A stretch of 64,000 nucleotides of DNA from contig CP136062.1 in the NCBI GenBank assembly GCA_032622095.1, forward strand, positions 130,217,282 to 130,281,281, in the 5' to 3' direction. The notes beneath the pieces were generated by a model, which had not been told where the DNA came from, searched no databases, and was given only the letters and a program-made list of their open reading frames with translations. This DNA comes from Siphonodentalium dalli. Taxonomy: Eukaryota; Mollusca; Scaphopoda; Gadilida; Siphonodentaliidae. Positions 59,431-64,000 of the stretch are shown here, piece by piece. The number at the start of each line of letters is the position of its first letter. Positions within the stretch are counted from its first letter, which is position 1. Both the position numbers and the translations under genes were made by a program.

Positions 59431-61536
59431 TTTGCTATGCCCTAACAATGCTCTTTTTTAAAATAAAAAAACCAGGCATTTAAGTGACTTGGGGTAAAAA
59501 AGTAACTATGACACATAGAAGCTTTTGATTGATGGACTTTACACCAAGAAGAACTAAGGACCTCAAAATAAATTTCAATTTCAATAAGTCATCATAATGA
59601 TATACTGAGGATCCTCATCCGTGCATTTTATTCTAAACGGTCGAATACTCAATGTAATCCCATCCATTGAATATATGTGTATGCCACATGTTGAATAAAA
59701 GGCGGAAGTAATTTGTGTCGACGTCACCAAGAGCGATGGCATATTCACCTCTGGCCATGTGCCAAAAAATACAGATATTTCATCATACATTAAAGGCATG
59801 GATGACCATGTTGTAGGATACTATTTAGAAATAAAAGTTTCCAAATTATGAAAATTTCCTCAAGAATACGCTGAAGTATATTATAATGATAGTATAAATG
59901 CGATATTATCCACAAATAACACTTTGTTTGAGTATATCATTTGTTCATATACAGCACATACAGAGTTTTTGATAAGCAAAACACTCCACAATGGCGATAT
60001 TTTGGAGAGATTGGTTTACGATCTTGAGTGGCTATAGAGGGCTATAGATGTATGTTGTAAAAAACAGGGTGGCAGTTTTAACCAATGTCCACTTAGTGGG
60101 GTCTCCCCGGTGTTCAGTAGTTTGCTTATCGCTCACCTTTCTTATGACAATTTCAAACAATTATAACAACCACACACTTTCTTAAATTTTCTATTATCCC
60201 AATTGTTTTTTGCAATTTCTCTGACTGTTAAGTTCAATTGCAAAGTCCAATTTCAATATAATTAACCACTAGTTTATCCTGGGCTAGTATACCAAGTCAT
60301 TTCAAGTCAATATTTTCAATCAAACAAGATACCTGATTCGGATCTATCTGTCTGTTCCTCACTTTGAACTAATAAAAAGAGAATAATAAACTGGTCATTT
60401 TGGTTGTCATATACTTCTATAGAAATAGAAAAAAAGATTCAGGGACTTAATTTACACCACTGAAGTAGAATTAAGGACCTCAATATAAATTTCAATAAGT
60501 CATCATAATGATATACTGAGGATCATTAAAGGCATGGATGAACATTGTGTAGGTTATCATTTAGAAATAAAAGTTTCCAAATTATGAAAATTTTCTCAAG
60601 AATATGCTAAAGTATATTATAATGAAAGTATAAATGCGATATTATCTACAAATAACACTTTGTTTGAGTTTATCATTTGTTCATATACAGCACATACATA
60701 GTTTTTTATAAGCAAAACACTCAACACCATGGCGATATTTTTGAGAGATTGATTCACTTTGACCCATTCTACGCCAAAATCTTGAATGGCTATAGAGGGC
60801 TATAGATGTATGTTGTAAACAGCAGGGTGGCAGTTTAAACCAATGTCCACATAGTGGGGTCTCCCCGGTGTTCAGTGTTTTGCTCACCAGTTGTACTTCT
60901 ATAGAAATAGAAAAAAAAAGATTCAGGGACTTTACACCAAGTAGAGCTAAGGACCTCAAAATATATTTCATTAAGTCATCATGAAGATATATTGAGGATC
61001 CTCATCCGTACATTTTATTCTAAACGGTTGAATACTTAATGTAATCCCATCCATTGAATATATGTGTGTATGCCACATGTTGAATACAAGGCGGAACTAA
61101 TTTGTGTCGACGTCACCAAGAGCTATGACATATTTACTTCTGGCCATGTGCCAAAAATACAGATATTTCATCATACATTAAAGGCATGGATGACCATGTT
61201 GTAGGTTATTATTTATAAATATAAAGTATATTATAATGATAGTATAAATGCGATCTTATCCACAAATAACACTTTGTTTGAGCCGATCATTTGTTCATAT
61301 ACAGAAATACAGAGTTCTTGATAAGCAAAACACTCAACACCATGGCGATATTTTTGAGAGATTGATTCACGACCTTGAGTGGCTATAGAGGGCTATATAT
61401 GTATGTTGTAAGCATCAGGGTGGCAGTTTTAACCAATGTTCAGTTAGTGGGGTTTCCCCGGTATTCAGTGTTTTGCTTTTCGCTCACCTTTCTTGTGAAA
61501 ATATAAAATAATTATAACAACCACACACTTTCTAAA

Positions 61537-61956
61537 AGGTACTCAATCCGAATTAACGCTTGCAAATTACTATTTCCTTGACTTCGGGAGTAAAAAATAT
61601 TTGATTTGAGTCGAAGAACCCACCTATCACAGATCAGAGTGATCAGATATCGATCGATGTTTGAAATCTACCATTTTAATTTTATGTGGCGCAATAGCAG
61701 TCAACGAAAAGAATTACATTGACCAAATTGTAGGTAAAGATGGAAAACTCTAAAATGGAGTGGATTTTTGTGTCAGATAATTGACAAACCGGCAAAATTT
61801 CGTTGAACAAAATGTTGATAAATACCAGGTTTTGTGCAATTTTATACTATAGTTAATTGTGCTTTTTATTATTTTTGGGCAATTATTAGATTCACGTAAC
61901 TGAAGCGGCATTTAAAAAATGTTGTTGTTGTTGGAATCTGATCGGATTGAGTACCT
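61537..61956. mobile_element. AGGTACTC-family MITE, copy 2
   Basis: Left flank TAAA (one change from TTAA), right flank TTAA (61957-61960). The matching site in the first duplicate, CTTTCTTAAATTTTC at about 60177-60191, is the empty site. Confidence 0.85.
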
Positions 61957-62765
61957 TTAAATTTTCTATTATCCCAATTGTTTTTTGTAAGTTCTCTGAC
62001 TGTTAAGTTTAATTGCAGTGTCCAATTATAATTGTAATTTCAATATAATTGACCACCAATATGTCCTAGGCTAGTATACCAAGTCTTTCCAAGTCAATAT
62101 TTTCAATCAAACAAGATACCCACCTGATTCGGATCTATCTGTCTGTTCCTCACTTTGAACTAACAAAAAGAAAATAATAAACTGGTTATTTTGGTTGTCA
62201 TGTACTTCTATAGAAATAAGAAAAAAGATTCAGGGACTTAATTTACACCAAGTAGAGATAAGGACATCAAAATAAATTTCAATAAGTCATCATGGAGATA
62301 TACTGGGGATCCTCATCCGTACATTTTATTCTAAATGTTTGAATACTCAATGTAATCCCATCCATTGAATATATGTGTGTGCCACATGTTGAATACAAGG
62401 CGGAACTAGTTTGTGTCGATGTTGTCACCAAGAGCGATGACATATTCACTTCTGGTCATGTGCCAAAAAATACAGATATTTCATCATACATTAAAGGCAT
62501 GGATGACCATGTTGTAGGTTATTATTTAGAAATAAAAGTTTCCAAATTATGAAAATTTCCTCAAGAATATGCTAAAGTATATTATAATGATAGTATAAAT
62601 GTGATATTATCCACAAATAACACTTTGTTTGAGTACAGGTATATCATTTGTTCATATGCAGCACATACAGAGTTTTTGATAAGCAAAACACTCAACACCA
62701 TGGCGATATTTTTGAGAGATTGATTCACTTTGACCCATTCTACACCAAAATCTTGAGTGGCTATA

Positions 62766-63415
62766 GGTAGCAATACACGATTTCATGGGTTGTAGGAGGC
62801 TGAAAAATATTATTTTAAGCATATAAGGGCTATAACTGTCAGTTTAGCCTCTGTTATACCTGGGAGTAATGGTTTGATGGTTTAATTATTTTATAAAGGT
62901 ACCATGGTATACAAAATGGGATGATATTTGAATACGAAGTATGTTTTTGGAATCTGATGTCGGCCAGCTCTGTGTGGTACTCCACCGGAAAACAGCTCGA
63001 TTTATCTCCCTTGAAAACAGTCGTCTGCACTTCTAAGAAAAAATTAAAAAATTGCTACGATAACTTTTTTTAATTTTTCAATATATCTGACATATATCTG
63101 GGGTCTATCAGCTCATAAGGTGATTATAGACTGACATTCGCTCTGCCATGGTTAGCTATGCGACCGAAAACGGCCAATTTCGGTAAAAAAAAATGGCTAA
63201 AATGAAGATTTAAAAAAATCAGTCTAAGGGAGATAATTCAACTTGTGATGATGCAATTTTTTTCCAAAAGACAGACGAATTATTCTCTGACCATTTCTGT
63301 ATCTTGTAACCAAACACTCATGTGCTGTTTATCAATGGCCATGGTGCAGCAGACGGTTGTAATACAGTACCCCCGTCAAAATGGTGAAAATGGCCAGAAA
63401 TCGTGTGTTGCTACC
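62766..63415. mobile_element. 650 bp TIR element with 3 bp TSD
   Basis: Ends are GGTAGCAATACACGATTTC and the inverse of GGTAGCAACACACGATTTC. ATA is duplicated at 62763-62765 and 63416-63418. The other copies of the duplication (for example GGCTATAGAGGGC at about 60031 and 60787) show the empty site. A 3 bp duplication fits PIF/Harbinger, but ATA is not the preferred TWA, so the assignment is tentative. No transposase. Confidence 0.82.
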
Positions 63416-63567
63416 ATAGAGGGCTATAGATGTATGTTGTAAACAGCAGGGTGGCAGTTTTAACCAATGTCCACTTAGTGGGATCTCCCCGGTGTTCAGT
63501 ATTTTGCTTATTGCTCACCTTTGTTATAAAAATTTCAAAACATTATAACAACCACACACTTTCTTAA

Positions 63568-64000
63568 AGGTACTCAATCCGAATTAATGCTTGCAAATTA
63601 CTATTTCCTTGGCTTCGGGAGTAAAAAATATTTGATTCGAATCGAGGAACCCGCCTATCACAGATCAGAGTGATCAGATATCGATGTTTGAAATCTACTA
63701 TTTTAATTTTAAATGGCCCAATAGACAGTCAACAAGAAGAATTACATTGACCAAATTGTAGGTAAAGATGGATAACTCTAAAATCAAGTGGATTTTTATG
63801 TCAGATAATTGACAAACCGTCAATATTTCGTTGAACAAAATGATGATAAGTACCAGGTTTTGTGCAGTTTTATACTATAGTTGCTTGTGCTTTTTTAAAA
63901 TTATTTTTGGACAATTATTAGATCCTGATAACTGAAGCGGCATTTAATTTTTTTTTTATTATTGCTGGAATGTGATTATATGGGGACATCTATCCATCTA
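63568..64000. mobile_element. AGGTACTC-family MITE, copy 3 (cut by window end)
   Basis: TTAA at 63564-63567, then AGGTACTCAATCCGA. It is in the same position within the duplicated unit as copy 2, so both descend from one insertion. The right end lies beyond the window. Confidence 0.82.

Larger units (their letters stand above)
59505..64000 (+). repeat. Tandem segmental duplication, four copies
   Basis: Copies start near 59505, 60419, 60898 and 62207, each opening with a variant of GATTCAGGGACTT...ACACCAAGTAGA and containing GGCATGGATGACCATGTTGT and CACACTTTCTTAAATTTTC. The second copy is internally deleted (479 bp). The third carries a MITE (61537-61956). The fourth carries a 650 bp TIR element and the same MITE, and runs off the window. 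No gene is seen. Confidence 0.88.

Overview
This is a eukaryotic, metazoan-type window: AT-rich, almost no long open reading frames, spliced gene remnants and a very high load of mobile DNA. The repeat style (many degenerate tandem repeats of about 150 bp, CR1-like LINE pieces with a 2A-like leader, a secreted PAN plus C-type-lectin gene remnant, Ty3/gypsy retrotransposon, TTAA-type MITEs) suggests a marine invertebrate, most likely a mollusc or another lophotrochozoan. That taxonomic guess is inference. I see no bacterial operons, CRISPR array or convincing tRNA gene.  Layout: (1) 1-5.3 kb: a TTAA-flanked piggyBac-like MITE (221-611), then a decayed inverted duplication (902-2182 against 4494-5115) whose spacer carries a broken CR1-like LINE endonuclease. 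(2) 5.3-26.2 kb: a tandem array of a ~2.5 kb unit, five near-identical full copies and two deleted ones. The unit begins inside one arm of an older inverted-repeat element and carries a ~440 bp TIR element. The sixth copy is split by a 5,658 bp foldback element (18128-23785) with TGTTAC/GTAACA ends and a 5 bp target duplication; it contains satellite arrays, ~152 bp tandem repeats, a nested inverted repeat and a dead LINE fragment. (3) 26.2-31.2 kb: non-coding, with a degenerate ~150 bp repeat block. (4) 31.2-36.1 kb: a 4,851 bp element with ~1.7 kb terminal inverted repeats, 5'-AG termini and a perfect 6 bp target duplication, i.e. Maverick/Polinton-like ends but no recognisable Polinton genes. 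It carries head-to-head remnants of one large uncharacterised invertebrate protein family. (5) 36.4-40.8 kb: a three-exon secreted PAN/C-type lectin gene with consistent splice phases but two in-frame TGA stops, so probably a pseudogene. Its first intron is filled with ~160 bp tandem repeats and its second holds a MITE. (6) 41-48.4 kb: AT-rich intergenic DNA with a second copy of that MITE and weak repeats. (7) 48.4-56.5 kb: a Ty3/gypsy retrotransposon with pol and a third zinc-finger ORF on the minus strand, but the only gag on the plus strand, head to head with pol. (8) 56.5-64 kb: non-coding repeats and a recent tandem duplication (59.5-64 kb) in which paired empty and filled sites date two MITE insertions.  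Functionally, the only genes that may still encode proteins are those of the retrotransposon (protease, RT/RNase H/integrase, zinc-finger ORF3), and even its gag and pol show frameshifts. The rest is best read as layered transposon insertion: insertion into insertion, tandem amplification, and inverted duplication. Small ORFs inside the 2.5 kb units, the satellites and the long inverted repeats were not called as genes.
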